Positions 11,281 to 20,564 of a stretch of DNA of 64,000 nt are shown here, piece after piece. How positions within the stretch are numbered: position 1 is the stretch's first letter; each line of letters opens with the position of its first letter. A program made the translations under genes and the position numbers. Below the pieces are notes generated by a model that saw only the letters and a program-made list of their open reading frames with translations, did no database searches and was not told the DNA's origin. Source of the DNA: Amphibalanus amphitrite (taxonomy: Eukaryota; Arthropoda; Thecostraca; Balanomorpha; Balanidae). The stretch spans positions 1 through 64,000 of the forward strand of contig NW_024881788.1 in NCBI RefSeq assembly GCF_019059575.1, given 5' to 3'.

Positions 11281-13050
11281 GCTGACGATACTGCTGTGCT
11301 CAGCTCCGGAAACACTCTGGAGACGGTGATACAACGCGCCCAGACAGCGGCGGACGTTCTGGCCGCCTGGGCTCACCGAAACAAGATGCTGGTGGCCGGA
11401 GAGAAAACCCAGCTGCTAGTGCTGTCGCAGAACGCCAAGGACGCCGTCGGGTGCACTATCAAGGTGTCAGGGAAGACGGTGCGGGCGGGCGACTCACTGG
11501 TGCTCCTGGGCATCGAGATCGACCGCCGACTCCAGTTCGGAGCACACTGCCGCCGTCTGAGAAGACGGGTCCGCCCCCACGTCGCTCACCTGAGACGCCT
11601 AGCCGGCCGTAGCTGGGGGCTGGACGAACAGGCCCTGCGAACAGTCGCAAACGGATATGTCCGGGGGGCTCTGGAGCACGCTGCCGCTGCATGGCTGCCA
11701 GCAGCTGCGCCGTCTCACGCCGAGCTCATTGAGCGCGAGATGAGGGCGGCCGCGCGGATCGTCACCGGATGCCCCCGCTCCACGCCGACACACGCGGTGA
11801 TGGCGGAGGCGGGGCTGGCCCCTATGGAAGAACGGAAGAAGGTCCTCGCCGCTCGGGTACTGGGCCGTGCCCTGGCGTTACCGCCGACCGACCCCCTGCG
11901 CAGGACAGCTGAGGCCACGGCGCCCTCGCGGCTGTCTTCTGTGCGGGGGTGGCGAACGCTGGGCCGCCAGATGCTGGCTGAGGTGGAGGTCACCGCACCA
12001 ATCGAACCGGTGCTGCCTCCTCGCATCCTGCCGTGGGAGCGCGGAGGAAACGTCACATTCTGCCTGGACGTGGGGCCGCTACGAACCGGTGCGACAGAGG
12101 GAGAGAAGATACGGGCTGCCACCCGTCATCTTGCCGCTCTGCCACAGAGAGCAACCTGGTTGTGGACAGACGGCTCCGTGGAGGGTGGCGTCAAGGACGG
12201 AGGTTCTGGAGCTGTGGTCATCTGGTCGGACGGGGAGGAGGAAGACCTGAAGACACCGGCCGGTCGACACTGCTCCAGCTACCGAGCAGAGATGCTCGCC
12301 CTGGCGTCCGGGCTTGAGCACCTGCTCGACAACCCACGAGACCGTGACACCCCCATCGTGATCTGCACGGACAGTATGGCCTCCCTGGCTACCCTCCGGG
12401 CGGGGCCAACCGCGCAGACGTCACCGCTAGGCGTCAGGATCTGGCGGGCGTTTTCGCGTCTGTCCCGGGAGGGTCACCGCCTGATTCAAGCCCAGTGGGT
12501 GCCTTCCCACTGCGGGATCGAAGGCAACGAGCGGGCAGACGCCATAGCAAAGGAAGCGGCGGAGCTACCACAGGAGGACATCCCCGTCGACACCAGGACC
12601 ATCTGCCGAGCAGTAGCCAGAGCCGCCAGAGAGGCTACCATCAAGAACTGGCCAGCCGGGTGGTTTCGGTCCGTGATGGGCGACCGCCTACCGCCCCGAG
12701 TTACCGGCTTGGAGCGGTCCAGCGCGGTGGATGTCCACCAGCTGAGGGCCGGGCACTGGTCTGGTGCCCGGTCCTACCTGCACAGAATCGGACGCTCCCC
12801 GTCTCCGATCCCAGGCGGATGCCAGGGGTGCAACAGAGACGAATGTCGAGAGTCCTGGTGCCCCCTGTGCCGAGAGGAGCCGGACAAGCCGGACCATGTC
12901 CTCCTCCGCTGCCCCGCCCTGATGGGAACGAGAACAAGAACATGTTATACCATCCACCCGGAACCGGAGGAGGTCCGGGAGACCGCCGTGGTGGCGGCCC
13001 TGGCGGCGGCCGCCAGAGGCGCCCAGAGCCGACAGGCTACACTTCACTGA
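11281..13050 (+). CDS. LINE RT C-terminus, RNase H domain and zinc-knuckle tail (5'-truncated)
   Basis: A continuous frame from the insertion edge to the stop at 13048-13050; the first ATG at 11296 is only an internal Met. The start shows ADDTAVL, the RT catalytic Asp pair, followed by thumb sequence. An RNase H domain occupies roughly residues 285-425 (from the Met at 11296): TDGSV (Asp292), YRAEML (Glu332), CTDSM (Asp359) and HCGIEGNERAD (Asp415), i.e. the full D-E-D-D set. The tail has a Cys/His cluster (CQGC, CPLC, then H and C; about residues 509-545), common in RNase H LINEs of the I, Outcast, LOA or Ingi groups. No internal stops, so young, but it lacks EN and most of RT and cannot be autonomous. 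Exact clade not determined. Confidence 0.9.
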   Translation, partial: ADDTAVLSSGNTLETVIQRAQTAADVLAAWAHRNKMLVAGEKTQLLVLSQNAKDAVGCTIKVSGKTVRAGDSLVLLGIEIDRRLQFGAHCRRLRRRVRPHVAHLRRLAGRSWGLDEQALRTVANGYVRGALEHAAAAWLPAAAPSHAELIEREMRAAARIVTGCPRSTPTHAVMAEAGLAPMEERKKVLAARVLGRALALPPTDPLRRTAEATAPSRLSSVRGWRTLGRQMLAEVEVTAPIEPVLPPRILPWERGGNVTFCLDVGPLRTGATEGEKIRAATRHLAALPQRATWLWTDGSVEGGVKDGGSGAVVIWSDGEEEDLKTPAGRHCSSYRAEMLALASGLEHLLDNPRDRDTPIVICTDSMASLATLRAGPTAQTSPLGVRIWRAFSRLSREGHRLIQAQWVPSHCGIEGNERADAIAKEAAELPQEDIPVDTRTICRAVARAAREATIKNWPAGWFRSVMGDRLPPRVTGLERSSAVDVHQLRAGHWSGARSYLHRIGRSPSPIPGGCQGCNRDECRESWCPLCREEPDKPDHVLLRCPALMGTRTRTCYTIHPEPEEVRETAVVAALAAAARGAQSRQATLH

Positions 13051-13085
13051 AGTGGAAGTGAAGTGGAGGGAACAACAACAACAAC
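11281..13085 (+). mobile_element. 5'-truncated RNase H-bearing LINE (I-superclade type)
   Basis: Insertion between two 12-bp duplications. The 5' edge starts in the middle of the RT, exactly at the ADDT of the YADD motif, as expected of 5'-truncated target-primed reverse transcription. The 3' edge is a short (AAC)n tail at 13070-13085 rather than poly-A. It is GC-rich compared with its surroundings. It lies within the outer L2/CR1-like LINE, same strand. Confidence 0.92.
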
Positions 13086-13097
13086 AGCTGAGAGTAC
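13086..13097. repeat. Target-site duplication, right copy
   Basis: AGCTGAGAGTAC, identical to 11269-11280; marks the 3' end of the RNase H LINE. Confidence 0.9.
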
Positions 13098-13393
13098 CGC
13101 CAATCCGGACCGAGACCGGAAGACGACAGCTGGCGTACAGTGGTATCCAATTTTATAACAAGGTACGCAAAATTCAAACACAAAACAAGACTACTTTCAG
13201 GACAGCACTATTTCACTGTCTGGATAGGGACGATGCGGGACGATCACCGGTACCGTAGTCGTAGTGAGTGTGAGGGACAAATGTGATGATGTGATGGGAT
13301 GTGTTTTGTATTTTACACCCTGCTTTTATGTTCGTGTTTTTATTGCATGACGTACGTGGATGAAAACCGATAGATCGGATTCATGTGAAATAA

Positions 13394-13410
13394 ATGTCTT
13401 ATGTCTTATG
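13394..13410. repeat. Target-site duplication, left copy (17 bp)
   Basis: ATGTCTTATGTCTTATG, repeated exactly at 16372-16388. The site is itself made of TGTCTTA repeats in the tail of the outer LINE, so part of the match could be pre-existing repetition. Confidence 0.8.
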
Positions 13411-16284
13411 AAACCAATTTTAGATGACAAGAGAAATCAGCTAAGAATGATGTACACTAACATTGACCAGTTTGTCAATAAAAGAGATGACCTTTGTATG
13501 GTGGTTGCGACTGAGGAGCCAGATGTGATTCTCCTAGCCGAGGTGATCCCCAAAGCTCAGGTCAAGCCCATTGGGCAGGCGCTGCTAGCCATCCCGCACT
13601 ATTCGATGCATCTAAACTTTGATCCAGATGCTTACAACCTCGGCAGAGAAGGGCGACGGGGCATCGCCATTTTTGTCAAATCAGAACTGAGAGCAACAGA
13701 GGTGTGTTTTCCCACTTGTTCACTGGTGGAACACCTATGGATAAGGATACCCCTCCGCAGCCCCGACCAGCTGATTGTGGGATGTGTCTACCGTAGTCCC
13801 TCAGTGAATGGCTTTGCATCAACTAGCAGGCTAATCGACATCTTGAAGGCCTGCACATCATCAAACTCCTCGCATGTTCTAGTTGTAGGCGACATCAATA
13901 TGTCGCAGATCGACTGGGTCTCAAACTTCTCGTATGCTCCAGACCATCACTTCACCCACGAGTTTATCGAGGGAATACAAGAATGTGGTCTGTTCCAACA
14001 TGTCACAAAACCTACCAGATATCGAGCAGGCGAGAATCCAAGCACTCTAGATGTCATACTGTCTAATGAAGAGGGGCTGATAAAGAACTTAGTCTTTCTC
14101 CCCCCAGTGGGCAACAGCGACCACATAGTGCTGAAATTCGATGTCACCTGTTATGCACAGAGGGTGGAACCAGCTTCAGTTCATTTGAACTATAGCAAGG
14201 GCAACTTCCAACAGCTAAACGATTTAATACGTAGTACAGTCTGGGAGGATGTAGTTCCTGTGGACCCTCAGCGACGCTTTGAGGTTTTCAAGACCACACT
14301 ACATTATCTCACGTCTAGATGCATTCCAAGGGCTTGCCCAGCAAAGAAACGTCGCAATCTTTACATGGATAGAGAAGCTCTGCGCCTGAAGAACAGGAAA
14401 AGGAAGCTATGGAGTATTTATATACGCTCACAGGATGAAATAAGCTACTCCCGATACAGACGCTGCAAGAACGACCTGAGGCGACTTACGCGCAATCTTC
14501 GCCGAAACTACGAGCAGAAACTCGTCACCAACCTTAAGAACAACCCAAAGGCGTTCTGGCGTTATGCTGGATCAAGGCTGAAGTCACGCACTGGAGTTGA
14601 AAACCTACGCACAGTGGACGGTAACCTGACTTCCAATGACCAGGAGAAGGCTGGAGTCTTAAATCGATTCTTTTGCTCAGTCTGCACATTTGAAGACTCT
14701 GAAGATATCCCAGTCCCGATAAACTTGCACGAAGGACCAACGGTCGACGACGTCGAAATCACAGTGGGTCTCGTTAGGAACAAGTTGGCCCAGCTGAAAC
14801 CCTACTCTGCTGCGGGCCCAGACAAGATTCACCCCCGGGTTCTTCGCGAGACAGCCGACACCATCTCTCCGCACCTCGCCACCGTCTTCAAGGAATCCCT
14901 AGACACGGGGGTTCTCCCGCTAGACTGGAAGCTCGCAAACGTTGTGCCAATCTACAAGAAGGGCCAGAAGGACGACCCTGGGAACTACAGACCAGTGAGT
15001 CTTACCTCCGTGCCTTGTAAGGTCTTGGAGTCAATAATCAGGGACCAACTTATGACACATCTTCAGTCCGAAAACCTCCTCAGTGACGCTCAACACGGCT
15101 TCAGGCCCGGAAGGTCGTGCGCCACCCAACTGCTCCAAGCAATCGAAGAGTGGAGCGGCTGGATCGAGAAAGGAGAGCCAGTTGATGTCCTCTACTTGGA
15201 TCTGGCTAAGGCTTTTAACACTGTCCCACATAGGAGGCTCATCGCGAAGGTAAAATCCCATGGGATTGGAGGCAAACTACTTCGATGGATTGAAACCTTT
15301 CTCTCAGAACGCCAGCAGCGGGTCACGGTAGATGGCTGCCGATCGGCATGGGCACCGGTACCCAGCGGAGTCCCACAAGGCTCAGTGCTGGCCCCTCTCC
15401 TGTTCGTGCTCTTCATCAACGACCTCCCAAGAGTTCTACACTGCGGAGTCAAGATATTCGCGGATGACAGCAAGCTGTACCGTTCGGTTCACGCCCCATC
15501 TGGCCCTCTAGCCCTTCAGAGGGACCTGGACGCTGCATCATGCTGGGCGGATGAATGGAAGCTGGAATTTAATGCTGGCAAGTGCAAGGTCCTACACATT
15601 GGTCGTCAGAACTCCCAGCAAGCCTATTATCTGAAAGGCACTCGAATGGAACAGGTGACGGCAGAAAAGGACCTGGGAGTCTTCATAGACACAGAATTGA
15701 AGTTCCGGCAACAAGCCGCCGCGGCAGTCAGCAAGGCGTCGCGGATACTCTCCACGATACAGAGGTCGTTCCAGCTGTTTGATAAGTCTACATTACCCCT
15801 GCTGTTCAAGACCCTGGTCCGACCCCACCTTGAATACGGGAACATTGTGTGGGGCCCCTTCAACCGGACGGATCAGAAACGTGTGGAACGCATCCAGCGG
15901 CGGGCGACCAAGAAGGTTCCGGAGCTGCGACATCTGCCCTACACTGAGAGACTGCAGGCGCTGAAGATGCCATCCCTGTACTACCGTCGGAGGCGCGGTG
16001 ACATGATAGCGGTGTACCAGATGCTTCATGGTGGTATCGACCTGGAATCGCACGACTTCTTCGACCGCTCAACCGCCCGTGAAACCAGAGGCCACTCGTG
16101 GCGCCTGGTGAAGCCGCGTGCGGTCACCAGAGTCCGACGCAACGCCTTCTCCGTCAGGGTTATCAACGACTGGAACGGCCTGCCATCGGAAGTCGTCGAC
16201 GCCTCTACACTCAACCAGTTCAAGAACCGCCTAGACACCCACTGGGCAAACCTCGTATACACGATACCGTACACAGACCAATAA
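13411..16284 (+). CDS. CR1-type LINE ORF2: endonuclease-reverse transcriptase
   Basis: The frame is open for 974 codons from an ATG at 13360, but the first 17 codons come from the host tail; the element contributes from codon 18. An AP-type endonuclease covers about residues 28-260: YTNIDQF..KRDDL near the start, LLAEV with the catalytic Glu, RSPS, GDIN at 177-180 and SDH at 253-255. The RT spans about 470-740: motif A YLDLAKAFN (Asp614), GVPQGS from 670, and FADD at 700-703. The C-terminus has the ERLQALKMPSLYYRRRRGDM signature common in CR1-like elements. Residue 620 is Asn where most relatives have Asp (AFDTVPH); the metal-binding Asp614 and the FADD aspartates are intact. It would nick DNA and copy its RNA by target-primed reverse transcription. 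No stop codons, so likely young. Confidence 0.93.
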   Translation, partial: KPILDDKRNQLRMMYTNIDQFVNKRDDLCMVVATEEPDVILLAEVIPKAQVKPIGQALLAIPHYSMHLNFDPDAYNLGREGRRGIAIFVKSELRATEVCFPTCSLVEHLWIRIPLRSPDQLIVGCVYRSPSVNGFASTSRLIDILKACTSSNSSHVLVVGDINMSQIDWVSNFSYAPDHHFTHEFIEGIQECGLFQHVTKPTRYRAGENPSTLDVILSNEEGLIKNLVFLPPVGNSDHIVLKFDVTCYAQRVEPASVHLNYSKGNFQQLNDLIRSTVWEDVVPVDPQRRFEVFKTTLHYLTSRCIPRACPAKKRRNLYMDREALRLKNRKRKLWSIYIRSQDEISYSRYRRCKNDLRRLTRNLRRNYEQKLVTNLKNNPKAFWRYAGSRLKSRTGVENLRTVDGNLTSNDQEKAGVLNRFFCSVCTFEDSEDIPVPINLHEGPTVDDVEITVGLVRNKLAQLKPYSAAGPDKIHPRVLRETADTISPHLATVFKESLDTGVLPLDWKLANVVPIYKKGQKDDPGNYRPVSLTSVPCKVLESIIRDQLMTHLQSENLLSDAQHGFRPGRSCATQLLQAIEEWSGWIEKGEPVDVLYLDLAKAFNTVPHRRLIAKVKSHGIGGKLLRWIETFLSERQQRVTVDGCRSAWAPVPSGVPQGSVLAPLLFVLFINDLPRVLHCGVKIFADDSKLYRSVHAPSGPLALQRDLDAASCWADEWKLEFNAGKCKVLHIGRQNSQQAYYLKGTRMEQVTAEKDLGVFIDTELKFRQQAAAAVSKASRILSTIQRSFQLFDKSTLPLLFKTLVRPHLEYGNIVWGPFNRTDQKRVERIQRRATKKVPELRHLPYTERLQALKMPSLYYRRRRGDMIAVYQMLHGGIDLESHDFFDRSTARETRGHSWRLVKPRAVTRVRRNAFSVRVINDWNGLPSEVVDASTLNQFKNRLDTHWANLVYTIPYTDQ

Positions 16285-16371
16285 AACTCACACCAAGCAG
16301 CTCGACTGGAGCGGACATAAAGGCCAAGTAGCCTATCTAAATTCTGTACTTCTAAGTAAAGTAAGTAAAGT
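13411..16371 (+). mobile_element. CR1-type non-LTR retrotransposon inserted in the tail of another LINE
   Basis: Inserted between two 17-bp duplications. It contains an open EN-RT ORF2, a short 3' UTR (16285-16350) and a TAAG/TAAAG-type tail (16352-16371) rather than poly-A. No ORF1 is present, so it is 5'-truncated at about the start of ORF2. Same strand as the two other LINEs in this nest. Confidence 0.92.
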
Positions 16372-16388
16372 ATGTCTTATGTCTTATG
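16372..16388. repeat. Target-site duplication, right copy (17 bp)
   Basis: ATGTCTTATGTCTTATG, identical to 13394-13410. It is followed by TCTC, the last remnant of the outer LINE tail, and then by resumed family F sequence. Confidence 0.8.
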
Positions 16389-16392
16389 TCTC

Positions 16393-17330
16393 ACCTCAGA
16401 AAAATAAGAATGCTCGTCATAGCTACACCGACTGAACGATTGCCTTGAAACTTTCAGCGATTGATTAGAGCAACACTATCTATAAAATGTATATCTCGGA
16501 ATTTTGATATCGGTGACATAAGGCTAGGTCAATTCTGCGGCCTCTCCATTATAAGTCAATGGGAGAAAATTGAAAAGCGTCTGTTTTGCACGGACGCTAT
16601 TTTAGACACTCTCAAACATCGAGATGAAGGTAAAATAGACACACTGAACCAGAAAATGGCAACTGTAACCCCTCGTTATGTCCCCGAGGTCATCTCAGGT
16701 CACGAACAGAATCTAACAGTTTTTCGATGATAGCTTCTGATAGATGCGTGCTAGAGCGCTGAAAACGCCTTAGATGTGTTCGGCTCGACGTTGCGGATCG
16801 ACTGATATGCAACAATAATTTTTCCGGTCAGGTCATGACCTTGACCTGAGGTCAAATTTTCGAGAGGAACACGATGTTGGCAAAAGTAATGTCATGGCTC
16901 TTTTGAGTCAAAAGTTATTGCCGAAGAAACGTTTTTCGTAAATGCGGCTAGTTCTTGAGTTTTTGCCCTCTGGAGGCTAAACCGTTGACCTGAGGTCAAA
17001 TCTGAGAACATTACTCAGAAAGGTCTGTAAAAGAGCTATCGAATGCGCTTTTCCGCGGCGCTGTAGCTCTATCGGTTGAGATAGCCGTCGACAGTTTCCA
17101 AAATGTTGAAATAGTCAACATTTTACCTTTGATGATCTCTGGTGGCCTGACCTTTGACCGGACCCAAAAAATGACTGAAGTGTTTTTGTCCTTATTTTGG
17201 ACGTTCTTTCGATTGCCGCTTTCCGCGTGTCGCTACGTGACCCAGGAGCCGAGTTAGAAGGGGGGGGGGGGGTGTTTAGACACCCCCGGCCCGGCGCGGA
17301 ATCTCGGAGCACCGGCCCGGCGCGGGTTAA
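16393..17330. mobile_element. Right part of the family F TTAA element split by the LINE nest
   Basis: From ACCTCAG at 16393 the sequence follows family F at 53537-54556: GATAGCTACACCGACTGAACG-like text, then the GGTCATGACCTTGACCTGAGG block, GAACACGATG, and the C-rich/G-rich end (G-run, GGTGTTTAGACACC, C-run at 17260-17290). It ends with CCGGCCCGGCGCGGG and TTAA at 17327-17330. The left portion is before 8028, so about 8.36 kb of LINE DNA sits inside it. Confidence 0.8.
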
Positions 17331-17902
17331 TATAGATTTAAAAGTTTATAATGCTCTGCTTTGTTGTTACAACTCTTGAAATTATATGTAATGTTTTCTA
17401 GTAATAATAGTTCTAAATTTATATGGCATTTGCATTAGAAAACACGCGTCAATTTAATGGAAAACATGCTTTAAATAATGTATTTATCTCCTTGACAATA
17501 TCGTAATGATATCGTATTACGATATGAGCTGACTACCGGCGACAAATAATTTCCGGCCGAAGTCGGCTGGATTTTTTTTTTTTAAACTCCTGGCTGTGTG
17601 GCGGCAATTTTTCGGCTTCATATTTTATTTCGGCGGCCGGCGGTTTTTTTGTGTAAAACTGGCCTCTGGTCAAGTCTGCTTGACAGCTAACAGTAGCGGC
17701 GGAGCAACTTCAATTAAGGGGGGGGGGGGGGTTACTGCCGACTTTTGGTCCCATTCTTTCCATGCAACGCCCATAGGGCTAATGTTAAAATGCCAAAATC
17801 AAAGGGGGCACAGTGCCCCGATGCCCTCCCCGTTCCGCCGCCTATGTCACTATGACAGTATGACAGCAAATCTTTTGCTGGAAAATATTTGCAGCGCGTT
17901 GT
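17331..17902. other. Unassigned DNA with G-run and possible hAT-like end
   Basis: No gene recognised. 17490-17530 contains the near-palindrome ATCGTAATGATATCGTATTACGAT. A poly-G run is at 17718-17731. GGGGCACAGTGCCCC near 17806 and CCGCCGCCTATG near 17835 resemble sequences common at hAT-type MITE ends, but no partner end was found. Confidence 0.4.
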
Positions 17903-18037
17903 TTACTCCGGCTGCACAGTGGGGATTTCTCCGATATAGCACGTCTTTATTCGTAGAGTGCAAACCATAGGTAGTATTGTAGCCAGATTGTGCACAGATG
18001 TTGGATGGTGTGTTCTGGTGAGAATGTTACCTGTAAA
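17903..18037. repeat. 135-bp direct repeat, left copy
   Basis: Identical by eye over all 135 bp to 20565-20699. Starts TTACTCCGGCTGCAC and ends TTACCTGTAAA. The flanks differ at once on both sides. See the findings for possible origins. Confidence 0.95.
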
Positions 18038-18099
18038 CTCGAGGGCAGCGCTTTTCGAGGAGCGCTGCGGCCCGAAGGTTGGGACTTTGAATTGTGAAA

Positions 18100-18825
18100 A
18101 AACATTCAAAGTCGCCCGCGCAAAACGCAAACACCGCAAAACGCGCAAGACGCACGCCCGAAACGCCAACGCAAACGTCGCAAAAAACAAACAAACAAAT
18201 AAACGGCCGCCCGGCGCAAACCGCAAAAAAACGCAAAACGCCGCAAAGAATAAAACCGCCCGCATCGCACGCACGCTAACCGCCAACCGAAAACGCCTAA
18301 AAAGCGCCCAACCGCCGCGCCGCCAACCGCAAACAAATTGAACACCGCAAACGACGCAAAAAAGAAAACCGCCCGCATCGCTCACCCGCCCGCCGCCAAA
18401 CACAAACACCGCAAAAAGCACAAAACGTCCGCCCGCCGCAAAACGCAAACACCGCAAAACGCACGCCCGAAACGCCAACGCAAACGTCGCAAAAAACATA
18501 CAAATAAACGCCCGCCCGCCGCAAACCGCAATAACCGCAAAAAAGCCGCAAAAAATAAACCGCCCGCATCGCACGCACGCTAACCACCAACCGAAAACGC
18601 CTAAAAATCGCCCGCCCGCTGCCAAACGCAAACACCGCAAAAAAACGCCCGGCCGCCGGAAACCGAAAAAAATAACAACAAAAAGGACGCAAAAAAACGC
18701 CCGCATCGCCCGCCTGTCGCCAAACACAATCACCGCAAAAAAACACAAAACGCCCGCCCGCCACAAAACGCAAACACCGCGAAACGCGCCAATTGCACGC
18801 CCGAAACGCCAACGCAATTAAGACC
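18100..18825. repeat. Strand-asymmetric CGCAAA/CGCCCG minisatellite
   Basis: About 700 bp built almost entirely from A and C with isolated G: motifs CGCAAA, CGCCCG, CGCAAAC and ACCGC repeat irregularly. A higher-order unit of about 315 bp is visible: the text from 18113 recurs from about 18430, and a partial third copy begins near 18745. The long antisense frames rich in Phe, Val, Arg and Ala are by-products of this composition. Confidence 0.85.
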
Positions 18826-18839
18826 AAAGTAACGCGAGA

Positions 18840-19250
18840 CGTTACATGTATATATATGCGTACCTCACAGTAATTTATTTTAATAGGTACATGAAACTGA
18901 TCAAAGATTCTTTAATTTTAGCCACTTTAGGCAATTAATGGCGCACTAGAGACAAAAATGGCGCACAACAGCCTATTTTATGCCTCGCTTCATATGTGGC
19001 GCAGCCTAGTTTTGTGCACTACCGTTGCAAGTTTCGACGAAACCGGCCCGTCGAAATAAATACGCGTAATATTCCCCAACTCAAGCCACTGTAGCTAAAA
19101 TGACGCACTAGAGACTAAAACGGCGCACATCAGATTGTTGTATTCATTGCACCGTATGTGGCGCAGGCCATTTTAATGCATCAATGTTGCAAGTTTCGTC
19201 GAAATCGGCCCATAAATGGCAAAGTTATGGCCAAAACGCCTTACATTGAG
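18840..19250. repeat. Tandem duplication with GCGCAC motifs
   Basis: Two diverged units of about 150 bp (about 18915-19060 and 19070-19210) share, in order, GGCGCACTAGAGAC, GGCGCACA, ATGTGGCGCAG, TTGCAAGTTTCG and CGAAA.CGGCCC. Non-coding. Confidence 0.7.
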
Positions 19251-20345
19251 AGTGCACGTGGTCTCTCGAGGTGGGGTGCCACGTGCCACGTGTGGTCTAA
19301 AGACATAAAGCGACCACCCTTTTGTACCATATGAAAGGGGTCGTCAGTGCCCATGGGTAGACTTTCGGGTGCGCCACCATTGTCTCCCAGCGGCCGATCA
19401 AACTTGGCCAATCTTTAAATTAGGGCTTACCTCACTATCGGTCACAATATCTCCGGAATGGAGAACCCCGGGCGGCCTCGTGTTTGACACGTAGTAGACC
19501 CAACACCAATGGTCATTATCGCAACCGACTTGGAACTCTGGCTCAAACCCATGCAGTGAGGTTATCACCTGAGCATAATTATGCACCAATGGCTGCCTAT
19601 CCCAAAATGCTACACCCACGTGGCGCACGTGCGAAAACACGTGCACCACGTGATCAGGTGTACAACTATCCTAGAGCATCCCCTTGACGACTGACCTCGA
19701 TTGGTGCCGCTGGCACGCATTGTTTGCGCGGCACAGGCCATCATACCAGCAGTGGTCAAATTTTCACGGAGGTGGTCCCCTCAAACAAGTGCGGGGCGTG
19801 CACGTGCATTTCAATCGCCCCATATATGGCCTATGCCACCTGGTAGGCGACATGGGGGTGCATATCATACTGAAACATTTTTTAACATCTAACGTGGAAA
19901 TTTTGAGCAAAATCGATTTAAGTAATTTTTTCAAGAAATCCCATTGACTTAAGACGTGAAAATTTGTGCGCGTGCCACGTGCAAAAAAGTTAATTATATT
20001 TCAAGCGATTGACATTGACGAACGAGCCTACTGACCGACTACCAGAACTAAAAAAACAAAGAAAATCTATCGAGCCGATTTTGAGCAAATCGAGAAAACC
20101 CGTTTTGGCCCATTTCGTAACGTTAAACCAATGGCGGCTGCACGTGCAATTTGCACCCCCTTCCCGAAGCTGCCCGAAACGGCGCCGCCGGCTCATGGTA
20201 GATGCCGGGGCGGCCACCCAGCACATAGAAGCCCATCGCATTACAAGCACCCGTCTGCGAGAAATGCGATGCCGAAAATCCACCTAATGTTGAAGCCTAT
20301 GGGCCTAAAACACGTGCACGTGCCACGTGCAAGAAAAATAATTAT
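19250..20345. repeat. CACGTG-rich tract
   Basis: At least twelve CACGTG palindromes, often in runs such as CCACGTGCCACGTG (near 19280 and 20322), with others near 19255, 19626, 19639, 19648, 19800, 19975, 20142 and 20311. The recurring phrase GTGCCACGTGCAA (19973, 20320, and 60197 elsewhere) suggests a repeat family, not isolated E-boxes. No reading frame recognised. Confidence 0.65.
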
Positions 20346-20564
20346 ATTCTTAGCTGAGGGTGTTTCGTGGTAGATAATCTGTGGGGGCAGCTGCCCTGAA
20401 AATTTAATCAAAATCTATCGGTTCGTGTGCAAACGGTGCAAGGTGCCCCAATTCGCTGCACCAAACACGAATCCTATCCCGAAATGGAAACACCCTCAGT
20501 TTGTTTTTCAATAGAAAAACACAATTCTAAAGAATAGTGTTTGTCTAATGAAGAAACAACCTTC

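Larger units (their letters stand above)
13086..13410 (+). pseudogene. 3' end of the outer L2/CR1-like LINE
   Basis: Continues the outer LINE after the inner insertion: the encoded text PPIRTETGRRQLAYSGIQFY to the stop at 13258 reads as the C-terminal end of a LINE ORF2, joining RQSDELRV before 11280. A non-coding 3' UTR follows, then a terminal ATGTCTTATGTCTTATG tail instead of poly-A. That tail is the landing site of the next LINE. Confidence 0.75.

Noticed and set aside
11459..13061. Several long frames overlapping the RNase H LINE in other phases and on the other strand
   Set aside because: They are shadows in GC-rich sequence of the real frame, which carries the DDTA, RNase H and zinc-knuckle motifs.
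13360..13410. The ATG at 13360 as the real start of the CR1-type ORF2
   Set aside because: The first 17 codons lie in the tail of another LINE outside the duplication; the open frame across the junction is fortuitous.
17903..18827. A 304-codon antisense frame and several overlapping frames rich in Phe, Arg, Val
   Set aside because: They arise from the A/C-only minisatellite, which lacks stop codons in several frames. No domain, and overlapping frames are equally open.
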